From DATAOG01 sp963840925 (lineage in GTDB: Bacteria; Pseudomonadota; Alphaproteobacteria; Geminicoccales; Geminicoccaceae), in assembly GCA_963840925.1 (NCBI GenBank), contig CAWJAY010000019.1, positions 1 to 64,000 of the forward strand: a stretch of DNA of 64,000 bases. The letters run 5' to 3'. The position numbers were made by a program, and so were the translations under genes. Position 1 is the first letter of the stretch, and every line of letters begins with the position of its first letter. This document shows, piece after piece, positions 35,696-44,457 of the stretch. Below the pieces are notes generated by a model. It was given only the letters and a program-made list of their open reading frames with translations, was not told the DNA's origin and did no database searches.

Positions 35696-36667
35696 TCAGT
35701 CGGCGCCGGTGACGATCTCGGTGAACCGCCGCAGGTCGACGTTGCCGCCGCTCAGGACCACCGCCAGGTTGTCGCCCGGCGGCAGGCTCCTGCCAGCGAG
35801 CAGCGCCGCAACCCCGACCGCGGCACCGCCCTCGACGATCTGCCGCTCCTGCCAGTAGCAGTGGCGCATCGCGGCTGCGATCTCGGCCTCGCTGACCAGC
35901 ATGGTCTGATCGACGTGCCCCCGGACCAGCGCGAAGGTATAGCGATTGTCGAGGCCGATGCCGCCGCCCAGGCAATCGGCCAGGCTCTCCTCCTCCTCGA
36001 CCGCGACCGGTCGCCCGGCGGCGAGGCTTTGGACCATCGCCGGCCCCCGCTCCATCGAGACGCCGATCACTCGGATCGAGGGGTCGGCGCTCTTCAGGGC
36101 GAGCGCGATGCCGCCGATCAGCCCGCCGCCCGAGAGCGGCACCAGCACGGCATCGAGCGCCGGCAGGTCCTCCAAGAGCTCCAGCCCGATCGTGCCCTGG
36201 CCGGCGATCACCCAGGGATCGTCGAATGCCGAGACGAAGGTCAGGCCGCGCTCGGCGGCGAGCTCGATCGCGACCAGCTCGGCCTCGTCCTGATTGCGCC
36301 CGACGATCTGCACCTCGGCACCCAGCGCGCGGACCGCCTCGACCTTGTTCTGCGGCACCAGCGGCGACATGCAGACGACCGCGGGCACGCCCTGGACCCT
36401 TGCCGCGTGGGCGAGCGCGCGCGCGTGATTGCCGGTCGAGGCCGTGACCACGCCCCGCTGGCGTTCGGCCGGGCTCAGCTGCAAGAGCCGGTTAGTGGCA
36501 CCCCGAAGCTTGAAGGCACCGGTCTCTTGCTCGGTCTCGAGCTTCAGGTGGACGTTGCGGCCGAGCCGCGCGCTCAGCGCCTCGGAACGGATCAAGGGCG
36601 TCTGCCGGATCAACGGCAGGATCGCGTGGCGCGCCCGCCAGATCGTCCTCTGGGTGAGCTCCGTCAT
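35696..36667 (-). CDS. eutB: EutB-like PLP-dependent threonine dehydratase family protein
   Basis: A fold-type II PLP enzyme of 323 residues. The cofactor lysine is Lys53 in TGAFKLRGATN, TASTGNHARALAHAA binds substrate, and SGGGLIGGIAL binds the PLP phosphate. The segments VVCMSPLVPQNKVEA, FDDPWVIAGQGTIGLELLEDL and SLADCLGGGIGLDNRYTF match the hydroxyectoine-utilisation dehydratase EutB better than biosynthetic threonine deaminase; no ACT domain is present. The start at 36667 lies upstream of the conserved region and the stop is 11 bases before eutC, so the two form an operon. Other ectoine-catabolic genes (eutA, eutD, eutE, doeA) are not in the window. Confidence 0.87.
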   Translation of the reverse strand: MTELTQRTIWRARHAILPLIRQTPLIRSEALSARLGRNVHLKLETEQETGAFKLRGATNRLLQLSPAERQRGVVTASTGNHARALAHAARVQGVPAVVCMSPLVPQNKVEAVRALGAEVQIVGRNQDEAELVAIELAAERGLTFVSAFDDPWVIAGQGTIGLELLEDLPALDAVLVPLSGGGLIGGIALALKSADPSIRVIGVSMERGPAMVQSLAAGRPVAVEEEESLADCLGGGIGLDNRYTFALVRGHVDQTMLVSEAEIAAAMRHCYWQERQIVEGGAAVGVAALLAGRSLPPGDNLAVVLSGGNVDLRRFTEIVTGAD

Positions 36668-36790
36668 CAGCCGGCTCCGCAGTCGGTCGCGCGCGCCGAA
36701 TGGGTGGACCGCGGCGCATCATCTGGCAAACTGGCGCCCCTGTCGACCGCCCGCGGCGCTTGAGGCATGGTCCGTCGGACCTGGAGGGAG

Positions 36791-37702
36791 ATGACCCCTG
36801 TGACGATCTCGACGGTTGCGATCATGGCACCTGGCGACATGGGCCACAGCGTCGGGTCCGTGCTCAAGGCGAGCGGCCTGCGGGTCGTGACCTGTCTTGC
36901 CGGCCGCAGCGGACGGACGCGCGCGCTCGCCGCCAAGGCCGGGATCGAGGATCTCGGCGACGACGCCGCGCTGGTGCGCGCTGCGGACGCGCTGCTCTCG
37001 ATCCTGGTGCCGGCGCAGGCGGACGCATTGGCGGAGCGGATCGCGGCCGCGCTCCACGCGACCGGCGGCGATCTCCTCTACGTCGACTGCAACGCGGTGG
37101 CACCCGAGACCGCGCGCCGGGTCGGCGCGACCGTCGAGGCGGCCGGCGCCCGCTTCGTCGATGCCGGGATCATCGGCCCGCCGCCCCGGCCCGGCGCCGC
37201 AGGCACGCGCTTTTACGCCGCCGGCGCCGCGGCCCCGGAGTTCGAAGAGCTGCGTGCCTGTGGCCTCGACGTGCGGGTAGTCAGCGCGCGGCCGGGCGAC
37301 GCATCCGCGCTCAAGATGTGCTACGCGGCGCTGACCAAGGGCACGACCGCGGTCATGGCCGAGCTCAAGATCGCCGCCGAGCGGCTGGGCGTCGGCGCGG
37401 CGCTCGATGCCGAGCTGGCGCTGAGCCAGGCCGCCATGCTCGAGCGGATGCAAGGGAGCGTCCCGGCCATGGTGCCCAAGGCGCATCGCTGGATCGGCGA
37501 GATGGAGGAGATCGCCAGGACCTTCGCGGCCGTGGGCCTCTCGCCGCTCACCTTCGAGGGCGCGGCCGCGGTCTATGCGCTGGTCGCCGAAGCACCGTTG
37601 GCACGCACCTCGCCGGAGCAATGGGCGAGCGCCCGGCCGTCGTTCGAGCAGGTGATCGCGGAGCTGGCCGCATGCGGCCAGCAGCCGCCCGGGCGGCGCT
37701 AA
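36791..37702 (+). CDS. NAD(P)-binding 6-phosphogluconate dehydrogenase-like protein with DUF1932 domain
   Basis: A beta-hydroxyacid dehydrogenase-like protein of about 303 residues: an N-terminal Rossmann fold (TVAIMAPGDMGHSVGSVL), and a C-terminal DUF1932 helical domain (LKMCYAALTKGTTAVMAELKIAAERLG). The Gly motif reads APGDMG in place of the usual GxGxxG, common in this subgroup. The family substrate is unknown. The ATG at 36791 follows a GGAGGGAG tract closely; starts at 36767 and 36800 are alternatives. Its stop interlocks with the stop of the convergent sulfurtransferase gene. Confidence 0.83.
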   Translation: MTPVTISTVAIMAPGDMGHSVGSVLKASGLRVVTCLAGRSGRTRALAAKAGIEDLGDDAALVRAADALLSILVPAQADALAERIAAALHATGGDLLYVDCNAVAPETARRVGATVEAAGARFVDAGIIGPPPRPGAAGTRFYAAGAAAPEFEELRACGLDVRVVSARPGDASALKMCYAALTKGTTAVMAELKIAAERLGVGAALDAELALSQAAMLERMQGSVPAMVPKAHRWIGEMEEIARTFAAVGLSPLTFEGAAAVYALVAEAPLARTSPEQWASARPSFEQVIAELAACGQQPPGRR

Positions 37703-38580
37703 CCGCGCTCGATCGGCAGGCTCGGGTCGCGCGCCCACTCGGCCATCGAGGCGTCGTAGAGGGCGAGGTTGGAATAGCCCAGCCGGTGCAGCAGAAAGAG
37801 GCCCTCGGTCGCCGAGATGCCGCCGCCGCAATAGCAGATGATCCGCTCGGCCGCGCCCGTGCCGAGCGCGTCCAGCCGTCGCTTGGCCTCGTCGAGCGGG
37901 ATGAAGCGGTGGCTTTCGGGATCGGTGAGCCCGGGCCAGGGCAGATTGACGCTCCCGGGCACGCGGCCGGGGCGGCCGTAACGCGACGGCTCGTCACCTT
38001 TGAAATCGGCTTCGGTCAACGTGTTGATCAGGCAGGCGCCGGGCTGGTCGAGCGCCGCCATTACATCCTGCTTGTCGACGACCAGCTCCGGGCGGGGGCG
38101 CGCCGTGAAGCTCGCGGGCCGATAGCGGCAGGGCTCGGTATCGACCGGACGGCCTTCGGCCAGCCACCTCTCGAACCCGCCATCGAGCACCGCGGCCTGA
38201 TCGAAGCCCATCGCGTGCAGCATCCACCAGACCCGGGTCGCCCACATCGCGCGCTCGCGGCTGTAGAGCACGACCCGGGTGCCATCGCCGATGCCGTGGC
38301 GCGACATCGCCGCGGCGAACTCGGCCGGCGGCAGCATCGTGAAGTGGACCGGCGCATCCGGCCGCGACAGCGCACCTGGCACATCGAGGAAGCCCGCGCC
38401 CGCGATGTGGCCCTGATCGTAGTCCGCGCGGCCGGCTTCGGGATGGTAGGGCACGCCGTCCTCGGGCGCCGCCGGCCGCAGATGGGTCGTGCACTCGAAG
38501 ACCCGCAGATCCGGGTCGGCCAGATGCGCCTGCAGCCACTCGGTCTGCACCAGGCACTCGGGATGATGGTCGCGTACCAT
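37699..38580 (-). CDS. sseA: 3-mercaptopyruvate sulfurtransferase-like protein (two rhodanese domains)
   Basis: A tandem-rhodanese sulfurtransferase of 293 residues. The N-terminal inactive domain holds YDQGHIAGAGFLDV and VVLYSRERAMWATRVWW; the C-terminal domain has the catalytic cysteine loop ICYCGGGISATEG, in which a Gly-rich loop replaces the CRxGxT of thiosulfate enzymes. It transfers sulfur from 3-mercaptopyruvate or thiosulfate to acceptors such as cyanide or thioredoxin. The ATG at 38580 is chosen over an upstream extension because an AGG lies six bases before it and conservation begins at LVQTEWLQAHL. Confidence 0.9.
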   Translation of the reverse strand: MVRDHHPECLVQTEWLQAHLADPDLRVFECTTHLRPAAPEDGVPYHPEAGRADYDQGHIAGAGFLDVPGALSRPDAPVHFTMLPPAEFAAAMSRHGIGDGTRVVLYSRERAMWATRVWWMLHAMGFDQAAVLDGGFERWLAEGRPVDTEPCRYRPASFTARPRPELVVDKQDVMAALDQPGACLINTLTEADFKGDEPSRYGRPGRVPGSVNLPWPGLTDPESHRFIPLDEAKRRLDALGTGAAERIICYCGGGISATEGLFLLHRLGYSNLALYDASMAEWARDPSLPIERG

Positions 38581-38641
38581 GGCTTGCCTGACCTCCGATC
38601 GCTGCGCCCAATCCGGGCGCCTTGCCAAGGCTAGCGAGTGA

Positions 38642-39163
38642 TCATGACGGGTCGGCGGCGAGACGCTGGAGGCCGTCGCGATCGATCCGGTACGACAGCC
38701 AGTCCTGGACGTGCTCCAGACCTAGCTGCTGGTAGAAGTCGCGCGCGGGGTTCCAGTGCAGGACCGAAAGCGCCAGGTGCGCGCAGTCGCGCTCGAGCGC
38801 GATCGCGGCGAGCCGCGCCATCAGCTTGCGGCCGATGCCCCGGCCACGCGCCGCCTCGCCGACGAAGATGTCCTCGACCCAGACCTCGGGCCGGCCCGCG
38901 AAGGTCGAATAGGTGTGGTAGAAGAGGGCAAAACCGAGCGTGGCACCCTCGGCCTCGGCGAGCAGGCATTCGAAGCGGGGGCGCGCGCCGAAGCCGTCGC
39001 GCAGGACGTCGGCCTCGCTGATCCGCACGTGCTCGATCAGGTGCTCATAGTCGGCCAGCGCCCGGATCAGCCGGACGATGGTCGCGGCATCGGCGGCGGT
39101 CGCGAAGCGGATCGTCACCGAAGACGTCGCTGTCGGCTCGGCCGGGCGCGGCTCGGCCGACAC
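38642..39163 (-). CDS. GNAT family N-acetyltransferase
   Basis: An acetyl-CoA-dependent acetyltransferase of 173 residues resembling the diamine/spermidine acetyltransferase (SAT1) branch. Landmarks are TIRFATAADAATIVRLI at the start, VEDIFVGEAARGRGIGRKLM (the acetyl-CoA-binding R-G-x-G-x-G/R loop) and LHWNPARDFYQQLG near the end, where the Tyr is the usual general acid. The GTG at 39163 starts five bases from the GST stop, so it is the second gene of a GST-GNAT operon. The substrate is unknown. Confidence 0.88.
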   Translation of the reverse strand: MSAEPRPAEPTATSSVTIRFATAADAATIVRLIRALADYEHLIEHVRISEADVLRDGFGARPRFECLLAEAEGATLGFALFYHTYSTFAGRPEVWVEDIFVGEAARGRGIGRKLMARLAAIALERDCAHLALSVLHWNPARDFYQQLGLEHVQDWLSYRIDRDGLQRLAADPS

Positions 39164-39167
39164 GGGG

Positions 39168-39809
39168 TCAGCCCAGCTGCGGCTTGGTCCGGGCGACGCT
39201 CGGCCGGGTCTGCACCCGCTGCCACCAGCGGCGCAGGTTGGGCCTCGCCTCGAGCAGCTTCTGGCCGTCCGGGATCTGCGCGACGTAGTCGTAGATCGGG
39301 ATCAACAGCAGGTCGGCAAGGCTCAAGCGGTCGCCGGCGAGATAGGGATTGCCGTCGATCAGCTGCTCGAGCGCGTCCAGCGTGGTTTCGGCCTTGGGCA
39401 GCGCGGCGGCGATCACGGCTTCGTCCGAAGCCTGGCCCAGCATCGGCATCAGCGCCCGCTGGAGGAAGATCGCGGTGATCAGGCTGGGATAGCCGTAGTT
39501 GCCGATGACGTTGATCGCCTGCGCCATCCGGGCGCGGCCCTTGGGGTCCGAAGGCGCCAGCTCGGTGCCCGCAAAGGCCTCGTTGACGTAGCGGGTGATC
39601 GCGTCGGTCTCGTAGAGCGCAAAGCCGTCGTGCTCGAACGCCGGCACCTTGGCGAACGGATGCCGGGCGAGGTACTCCGGCGTCTGCACGGCGCCGGCCA
39701 GCAGATCGATCTCGACCAGGTCGTAGTCGACGCCCTTTTCCTCGAGGGCGAGCCGCACGGTGCGGGCAAAGGTGCTGTAGGCGGGTCCGTAAACCACGGG
39801 CTTGGCCAC
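39168..39809 (-). CDS. Glutathione S-transferase family protein
   Basis: A protein of 213 residues with the thioredoxin-like N-domain (VVYGPAYSTFARTVRLALEEKGVDY) and an all-helical C-domain (PYLAGDRLSLADLLLIPIYDY). The cis-Pro and the glutathione-binding ETDAITRY segment are visible (FAKVPAFEHDG, then YETDAITRYV). The catalytic position is Ser or Thr (YSTFAR), not Cys, so phi/theta-like conjugation is more likely than thiol transfer. Followed by the GNAT gene. Confidence 0.9.
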   Translation of the reverse strand: MAKPVVYGPAYSTFARTVRLALEEKGVDYDLVEIDLLAGAVQTPEYLARHPFAKVPAFEHDGFALYETDAITRYVNEAFAGTELAPSDPKGRARMAQAINVIGNYGYPSLITAIFLQRALMPMLGQASDEAVIAAALPKAETTLDALEQLIDGNPYLAGDRLSLADLLLIPIYDYVAQIPDGQKLLEARPNLRRWWQRVQTRPSVARTKPQLG

Positions 39810-39835
39810 CGCTTGCTCCCCCTTTCGACCCCTGA

Positions 39836-40042
39836 CTACGCGAGTTCGATCCTGCCGTCGATCGTCTCCGCGAGCCGGACGTCGCCGATCGTGATCGTGA
39901 CTTTGGCCTCCAGCGTCTCGTGGCCCTTGAGCCGGCCCTGGTCGATCGCCGCGCGGACCGCCTTTTCGATCTCGCGCTGCGAGGTCACGCCGACCTTCTT
40001 GAGGAACTTGCGCAGGCTCATGTTGAACACATCCTCGTCCAT
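39836..40042 (-). CDS. DUF6494 family small protein
   Basis: A protein of 68 residues: MDEDVFNMSLRKFLKKVGVTSQREIEKAV, then AKVTITIGDVRLAETIDGRIEL. This matches the short alphaproteobacterial DUF6494 family, whose function is unknown. The ATG at 40042 has GGAG six bases upstream; the in-frame ATG at 40054 is less well placed. It lies between the biotin/lipoyl ligase-like gene and the GST gene, all leftward. Confidence 0.83.
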   Translation of the reverse strand: MDEDVFNMSLRKFLKKVGVTSQREIEKAVRAAIDQGRLKGHETLEAKVTITIGDVRLAETIDGRIELA

Positions 40043-40092
40043 CGTCGTCTCCATCGCGATCAGGCAGCCCCGGCGAGCGCTCGCGGCGCGAC

Positions 40093-40833
40093 CTAGACCG
40101 ACCAGCTCGGCACGCGCATCGCCTCGTCGAGCGAGACCGTCTGGGTGACCCCCTCCTTGGCCAGACGCATCGCCCCGTTCTCGGCCAGGCCGGCGAAGGT
40201 GCCTTGGCGCATCTGGCCGCCGACCTCGATCGCGACCGGCTTGCCCAGCCCGGTCGCGCGGCTCATCCAGGCCTGCACGACCGGACCGACGCCATCTTCC
40301 TGCCAGCGGTTGATCCAGGCCAGGAAATGCCGCGCGAAGGCCTCCAGAAGCTCGATGGTCTCGACCTCGGCGCAGCCCTCGTCGGCGAGCGTGGTCCGGT
40401 GCACTTCGCTGGCCGGCTTGTCGTCGCCCCAGGAGCCGCGCAACGCCACGCCGAAGCCGATCACCAGCCAGTCCGGGGGCAGCGCCGGGGCTGCGGTCGG
40501 GGCGCTGGCCATCCGCACCCCGCCGACCACGCCGCCATTGATCTCGAGCCGGTCCGGCCAGCCGAAGGTGACCGCGACCAGCGGCGGCACCAGGGAGCCC
40601 AGGCCATCGCCGAGCGCCAGCATCGCGACCAGCACGACCGGCAGCGAGGCCTCGAGCGACTGCTCCGGCGCCAGGACCACGGCGCATTCGCAGGCGTCCT
40701 GGCCGATGCTCCAGAGCAGCGTGCCGGCTTCGGCGCCCTCGGCCGCGACCTCGAGGCAGCGCTCGAAGGGGTCCAGGTCGGGCGTGACCGCGAACGGCCG
40801 GTAGAGCGGCGGGAACTCCGGTCGCTCGTTCAT
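40093..40833 (-). CDS. Biotin/lipoate A/B protein ligase family protein with DUF4444
   Basis: A protein of 246 residues with the class II aminoacyl-tRNA-synthetase-like fold of biotin/lipoyl ligases (ASLPVVLVAMLALGDGLGSLVPP, then EINGGVVGGVRMA, where typical ligases have a GGKxxGxx loop) and a C-terminal DUF4444 domain (GKPVAIEVGGQMRQGTFAGLAENGAMRL). The catalytic lysine of the biotin loop is not evident, since the loop reads NGGVVGG. So ligase activity is doubtful, and the protein may instead bind or transfer a lipoyl-like group. It lies just upstream of DUF6494. Confidence 0.8.
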   Translation of the reverse strand: MNERPEFPPLYRPFAVTPDLDPFERCLEVAAEGAEAGTLLWSIGQDACECAVVLAPEQSLEASLPVVLVAMLALGDGLGSLVPPLVAVTFGWPDRLEINGGVVGGVRMASAPTAAPALPPDWLVIGFGVALRGSWGDDKPASEVHRTTLADEGCAEVETIELLEAFARHFLAWINRWQEDGVGPVVQAWMSRATGLGKPVAIEVGGQMRQGTFAGLAENGAMRLAKEGVTQTVSLDEAMRVPSWSV

Positions 40834-41011
40834 GACGTCCCGGTCTGGCGCGAGCCGGCGCGCCCCGATACCGGCGCCCGCGTCCTCGAGCCTCGCTGCA
40901 TGGCGCTTGGATGCTCATACGGTCCCATTGCCCGCTAGCTTGCCGTAAGCGCAGGCGAAGCGGAAGGGATTAACCGTGCGCGCGGCGTGAGAATCGGGCC
41001 GCGGCCGCCGA

Positions 41012-43024
41012 TCAGGCCCGCCGTCGCCGGCGCTGCGGCCGATCGCTCGCGGACGGCGCGTTCGCGGGGCCCGGCAGCGGCAGCGCGACGATCGCGGCGA
41101 GGTTGGGGTAGGGGGCGCTCGCGTGGGGGATCGCCATCGCGGCGACGAAGTGCTCCTGAAACCGCGGCTCGACCGCGGTCTCGATCTTCTCGATCCGCTT
41201 GACCAGCCGCTCGATCTCGGCGCGCGCGGCGCGGTTGAGCAGCGCGATCCGGGCGCCGGTGCCGGCGGCGTTGCCGGCGGAGCCGACCTTGGCCAGATCG
41301 CAGTCGGGGATCAGGCCCAGCACCATCGCATACTTGACGTCGATGTGGCTGCCGAACGCGCCGGCGAGCGTGATCCGCTCGACCCGCTCGATGCCCTGGT
41401 GGTCCATCAGCAGCCGGGCGCCGGCGTAGAGCGCCGCCTTGGCGAGCTGGATCGCGCGGACGTCGGTCTGCAGGATCCGCAGCTCCGGTTCCCCGGCATG
41501 CAGCAGGTAGGAAAACGTCCGGCCATCGGCCTGAACGCGCGGGCTGCGGGCGGCGCAGGCACCGTCGATCGTGCCGTCGCGCCGCAGGATGCCGGCCAGA
41601 AACATCTCGGCCAGCGCCTCGATGATCCCCGAGCCGCAGATGCCGGTGACGCCGGTCTGGCGGGTCGCCTCGACGAAGCCCGGCTCGTCCGACCACAGGT
41701 CGGAGCCGATCACCTTGAAGCGCGGCTCGAGCGTCAAGGCGTCGATCCGGACCCGCTCGATCGCGCCCGGCGCCGCGCGCTGGCCGCAGGAGATCTGAGC
41801 GCCCTCGAAGGCGGGGCCGGTCGGCGACGAGGCGGCGAGCAGCCGCTGCCGGTTGCCGAGCACGATCTCGGCATTGGTGCCGATGTCGACGACCAGCGTC
41901 ATCTCGTCGGCCAGATGCGGCGTCTCCGACAGCAGCACGCCCGCGGTATCGGCGCCGACGTGGCCGGCGATGCACGGCAGCACGTAGACCCGGGCGTTCG
42001 GGTGCACGCCCAAGAGGTCAAGCTCGGTCGCCCACAACGTGATCGCCTCGTTGGTCGCGAGCGCGAACGGCGCGCCGCCGAGTTCGGTCGGGTCGATGCC
42101 GAGCAGCAGGTGGTGCATGATCGGATTGCCGACGAAGGTGAGCTCCAAGATCTCGCGCGGATCGATCCTGGCCTCGGCCGCGACCTGCTCGGCGAGGCGC
42201 GCCACCGCCTCGCGGACGGCGCGGGTCATCTCGACCTCGCCGCCTGGGTTCATCATCACGTAGGAGACCCGGCTCATCAGATCCTCGCCGAAGCGGATCT
42301 GCGGGTTCATCAGCCCGGCCGAGGCGATCACCTCGCCGCTGGCGAGATCGCACAGATGGCCGGCGATCGTGGTCGAGCCGACGTCGACCGCGAGCCCGAA
42401 GGCGCGATCGCGAAAGCCCGGCCAGACCGCGATGATCCGGTTGCCCAAATGGACCGCGACGGTGACCTTCCAGGCGCCCTGGCGGAGCGCCGGCTGGAGC
42501 GCCTGCAGCATGCGCAGGTCGCAGGTCAGCTCGCCCAGCTGCCACTGCTCGCGGAGCGCGTCCTGCAGCCGCTGCAGATCGCCGCTCGGGTGCTCCATGT
42601 CGGGCTCGGCGACCTCGACGTAGTGCAGGCGGACGACCGGATCGAGCTCGATCGCCCGGACCTCGGCGCGTTTCCTTACGACCTGCTTGTGGACCTGGCT
42701 CTCGGCCGGGACGTCGACCACGACGTCGCCCAGGAGCCTGGCCTGGCAGCTGAGCCGGCCTTCGGGCCCGAGCCGCCGCCGGCCGCGATAGCTCTGCTCG
42801 ACCGCGCCGAACGGCGACACGTGGTCGCGCGCCGAGCGGATGCCGTGCTTGGCGAACTCGCCCTCGGCGATCGTCACCTGGCAGCGGCCGCACAGGCCCC
42901 GCCCGCCGCACACCGAATCGACGTCGACCCCGAGCGCGCGCGCGACCTCGAGCAGCGGCGTCCCGACCGCAAAGCGCCCGCGCCGGCCCGACGGCGTGAA
43001 TACCACCAGCGCGAGCTCGCTCAC
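41012..43024 (-). CDS. Corrinoid activation protein: ferredoxin plus ASKHA (RACo-like, DUF4445)
   Basis: An ATP-dependent reductive activator of corrinoid proteins; about 670 residues. The N-terminal 2Fe-2S domain has the four ligand cysteines (DSVCGGRGLCGRCQV, then LSCQA). A linker leads to the ASKHA ATPase domain: AVDVGSTTIAGHL, LTFVGNPIMHHLLLG, VVDIGTNAEIVLG, GICGSGIIEALAEM and LAGAFGSHIDVKYA. Such proteins return inactive Co(II) to Co(I) in methyltransfer systems. The GTG at 43024 gives the conserved MSELALVVFTPSGRRG; a TTG at 43108 would add 28 unconserved residues. It lies downstream of the corrinoid and MeTr genes. The last 25 residues are Arg/Pro-rich. Confidence 0.9.
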   Translation of the reverse strand: MSELALVVFTPSGRRGRFAVGTPLLEVARALGVDVDSVCGGRGLCGRCQVTIAEGEFAKHGIRSARDHVSPFGAVEQSYRGRRRLGPEGRLSCQARLLGDVVVDVPAESQVHKQVVRKRAEVRAIELDPVVRLHYVEVAEPDMEHPSGDLQRLQDALREQWQLGELTCDLRMLQALQPALRQGAWKVTVAVHLGNRIIAVWPGFRDRAFGLAVDVGSTTIAGHLCDLASGEVIASAGLMNPQIRFGEDLMSRVSYVMMNPGGEVEMTRAVREAVARLAEQVAAEARIDPREILELTFVGNPIMHHLLLGIDPTELGGAPFALATNEAITLWATELDLLGVHPNARVYVLPCIAGHVGADTAGVLLSETPHLADEMTLVVDIGTNAEIVLGNRQRLLAASSPTGPAFEGAQISCGQRAAPGAIERVRIDALTLEPRFKVIGSDLWSDEPGFVEATRQTGVTGICGSGIIEALAEMFLAGILRRDGTIDGACAARSPRVQADGRTFSYLLHAGEPELRILQTDVRAIQLAKAALYAGARLLMDHQGIERVERITLAGAFGSHIDVKYAMVLGLIPDCDLAKVGSAGNAAGTGARIALLNRAARAEIERLVKRIEKIETAVEPRFQEHFVAAMAIPHASAPYPNLAAIVALPLPGPANAPSASDRPQRRRRRA

Positions 43025-43198
43025 TTGCGAAACGTGGTCATACGGTTTCGGCGGCAGGCGGTAGACGGCGCTGGGCGAAGCGTCATTATTGCGGCGGCCT
43101 GTTCTCAAGCCGACCTTCGCTCCTGCTTAGTCGGCCTTCGACTCCGCCCAGTCGATGCTCAACTTGCCCGAGTTCGGCTCGCCAATCCCCCTTGTGCG

Positions 43199-43489
43199 CT
43201 ACCGAGCTGTCCCTTGATCTCGAGCAGCTGACTTCTGGAGATTGCTGATGCCGACTTGCACGCCGCTGAGTCCGGCTCGGATATCGCCCATCCGGGCAAT
43301 CGTCTGCCATTGCATCCAGAATACGCCGACCACGATCGCAATAAGGAAGCCCATCATCCGCTTGAGGAGGGCAGTGTCGCTCTTGACCTGCTCATAGGTC
43401 GCGATTTCCTCGGCCGCCTCGCCAGCCTTGTCCTCCGGCACATTAGCCAAGCGCAAGGCGTCATACAGGCGGCTCAGCATCAGGGCCAT
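43199..43489 (-). CDS. Small membrane protein with coiled-coil tail, possibly frameshifted at the end
   Basis: A protein of 96 residues. An N-terminal helical part (LSRLYDALRLANVPEDKAGEAAEEIA) is followed by one membrane helix (about 47-62, GFLIAIVVGVFWMQW) and a heptad-like tail (ARMGDIRAGLSGVQVGISNL). It resembles the DUF1640/coiled-coil type of membrane protein. Downstream, other frames continue with similar helical repeats (RVEHRLGGVEGRLSRSEGRL-like), so a late frameshift may have shortened the tail. It lies between the MeTr and activator genes, leftward, so it may be co-transcribed with them. Confidence 0.6.
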   Translation of the reverse strand: MALMLSRLYDALRLANVPEDKAGEAAEEIATYEQVKSDTALLKRMMGFLIAIVVGVFWMQWQTIARMGDIRAGLSGVQVGISNLQKSAARDQGTAR

Positions 43490-43560
43490 GGCGACTGTCC
43501 CGCTGTGCTCCGCATGCTCAATTGGGACTTCGTCGGCAGGTTAGCAAGCTTGCGCCATGC

Positions 43561-44457
43561 TCAGCTCCGCCGGCGCCGTCGCTCGCGCCGCTCGCTGCCG
43601 TCGCCCTCGGCCGGCGGCTCCCGGAACGCGCGCAGCCAGCGCCGGCAGTCGCGGTCGTGGCCCATCAGCACGTCGGCGCCGAGGATCGCGGCGGTCTCCT
43701 CGGCGTGCAGCGGGTTCAGGATCGCCGAGGTCATGCCGGCGCCGATCGCCATCGCGAGGAAGCTCGCGTTCAGCCCGTGCCGGTTGGGCAGACCGAAGGC
43801 GATGTTCGAGGCGCCGCAGGTGGTGTTGACCTTGAGCTCCTCGCGCAGCCGCCGGATCAGGTGGAACACCGAGCGGCCCGCCTGGTTCAGCGCGCCGACC
43901 GGCATGACCAGCGGATCGACCACGATGTCGGAATGCTTGATGCCGTGGTCGGCGGCGCGCTCGACGATCCGCCTGGCGACCGCGAAGCGGACGTCCGGGT
44001 CCTCGGAGATGCCGGTCTCGTCGTTCGAGATCGCGACCACCGCGGCGCCATATTTCCGGATCAGCGGCAGCACGGCCTCGAGGCGCTCCTCCTCGCCGGT
44101 CACCGAATTGACCAGCGGCTTGCCCTGGTAGGCCGCAAGCCCGGCCTCGAGCGCGGCCACGATCGAGGAGTCGATCGAGAGCGGCAGGTCGGTCAGCGAC
44201 TGCACGAGCTTGATCGTCTCGGCCAGGATCTTGGGCTCGTCGGCGAGCGGGATGCCGGCGTTGACGTCCAGCATGTGGGCGCCAGCCGCGACCTGGGCGA
44301 GCGTATCAGCCTCGACCGTGGCAAAATCGCCGGCCGCCATCTCGGCCGCGAGCCGCTTGCGCCCGGTCGGGTTGATCCGCTCGCCGATGATGCAAAACGG
44401 CCGCTCGAAGCCGATCACGACTTCCCTGGTCGCGGAGCTGACGACGGTCTCGGTCAT
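43561..44457 (-). CDS. Methyltetrahydrofolate:corrinoid methyltransferase (pterin-binding family)
   Basis: A TIM-barrel pterin-binding enzyme of 298 residues that moves a methyl group between a corrinoid protein and tetrahydrofolate. Diagnostic segments are FCIIGERINPTGRKRL, HMLDVNAGIP, PLSIDSSIVAALEAGL, PLVNSVTGEEERLEAVLPL and NTTCGASNIAFGLPNR. Its ATG overlaps the stop of the PF13769 gene (ATGA). The last 20 residues are Arg/Glu-rich. The module lacks an identifiable substrate methyltransferase, so the direction and substrate are open; demethylation with transfer to tetrahydrofolate is the usual use in aerobic alphaproteobacteria. Confidence 0.92.
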   Translation of the reverse strand: MTETVVSSATREVVIGFERPFCIIGERINPTGRKRLAAEMAAGDFATVEADTLAQVAAGAHMLDVNAGIPLADEPKILAETIKLVQSLTDLPLSIDSSIVAALEAGLAAYQGKPLVNSVTGEEERLEAVLPLIRKYGAAVVAISNDETGISEDPDVRFAVARRIVERAADHGIKHSDIVVDPLVMPVGALNQAGRSVFHLIRRLREELKVNTTCGASNIAFGLPNRHGLNASFLAMAIGAGMTSAILNPLHAEETAAILGADVLMGHDRDCRRWLRAFREPPAEGDGSERRERRRRRS

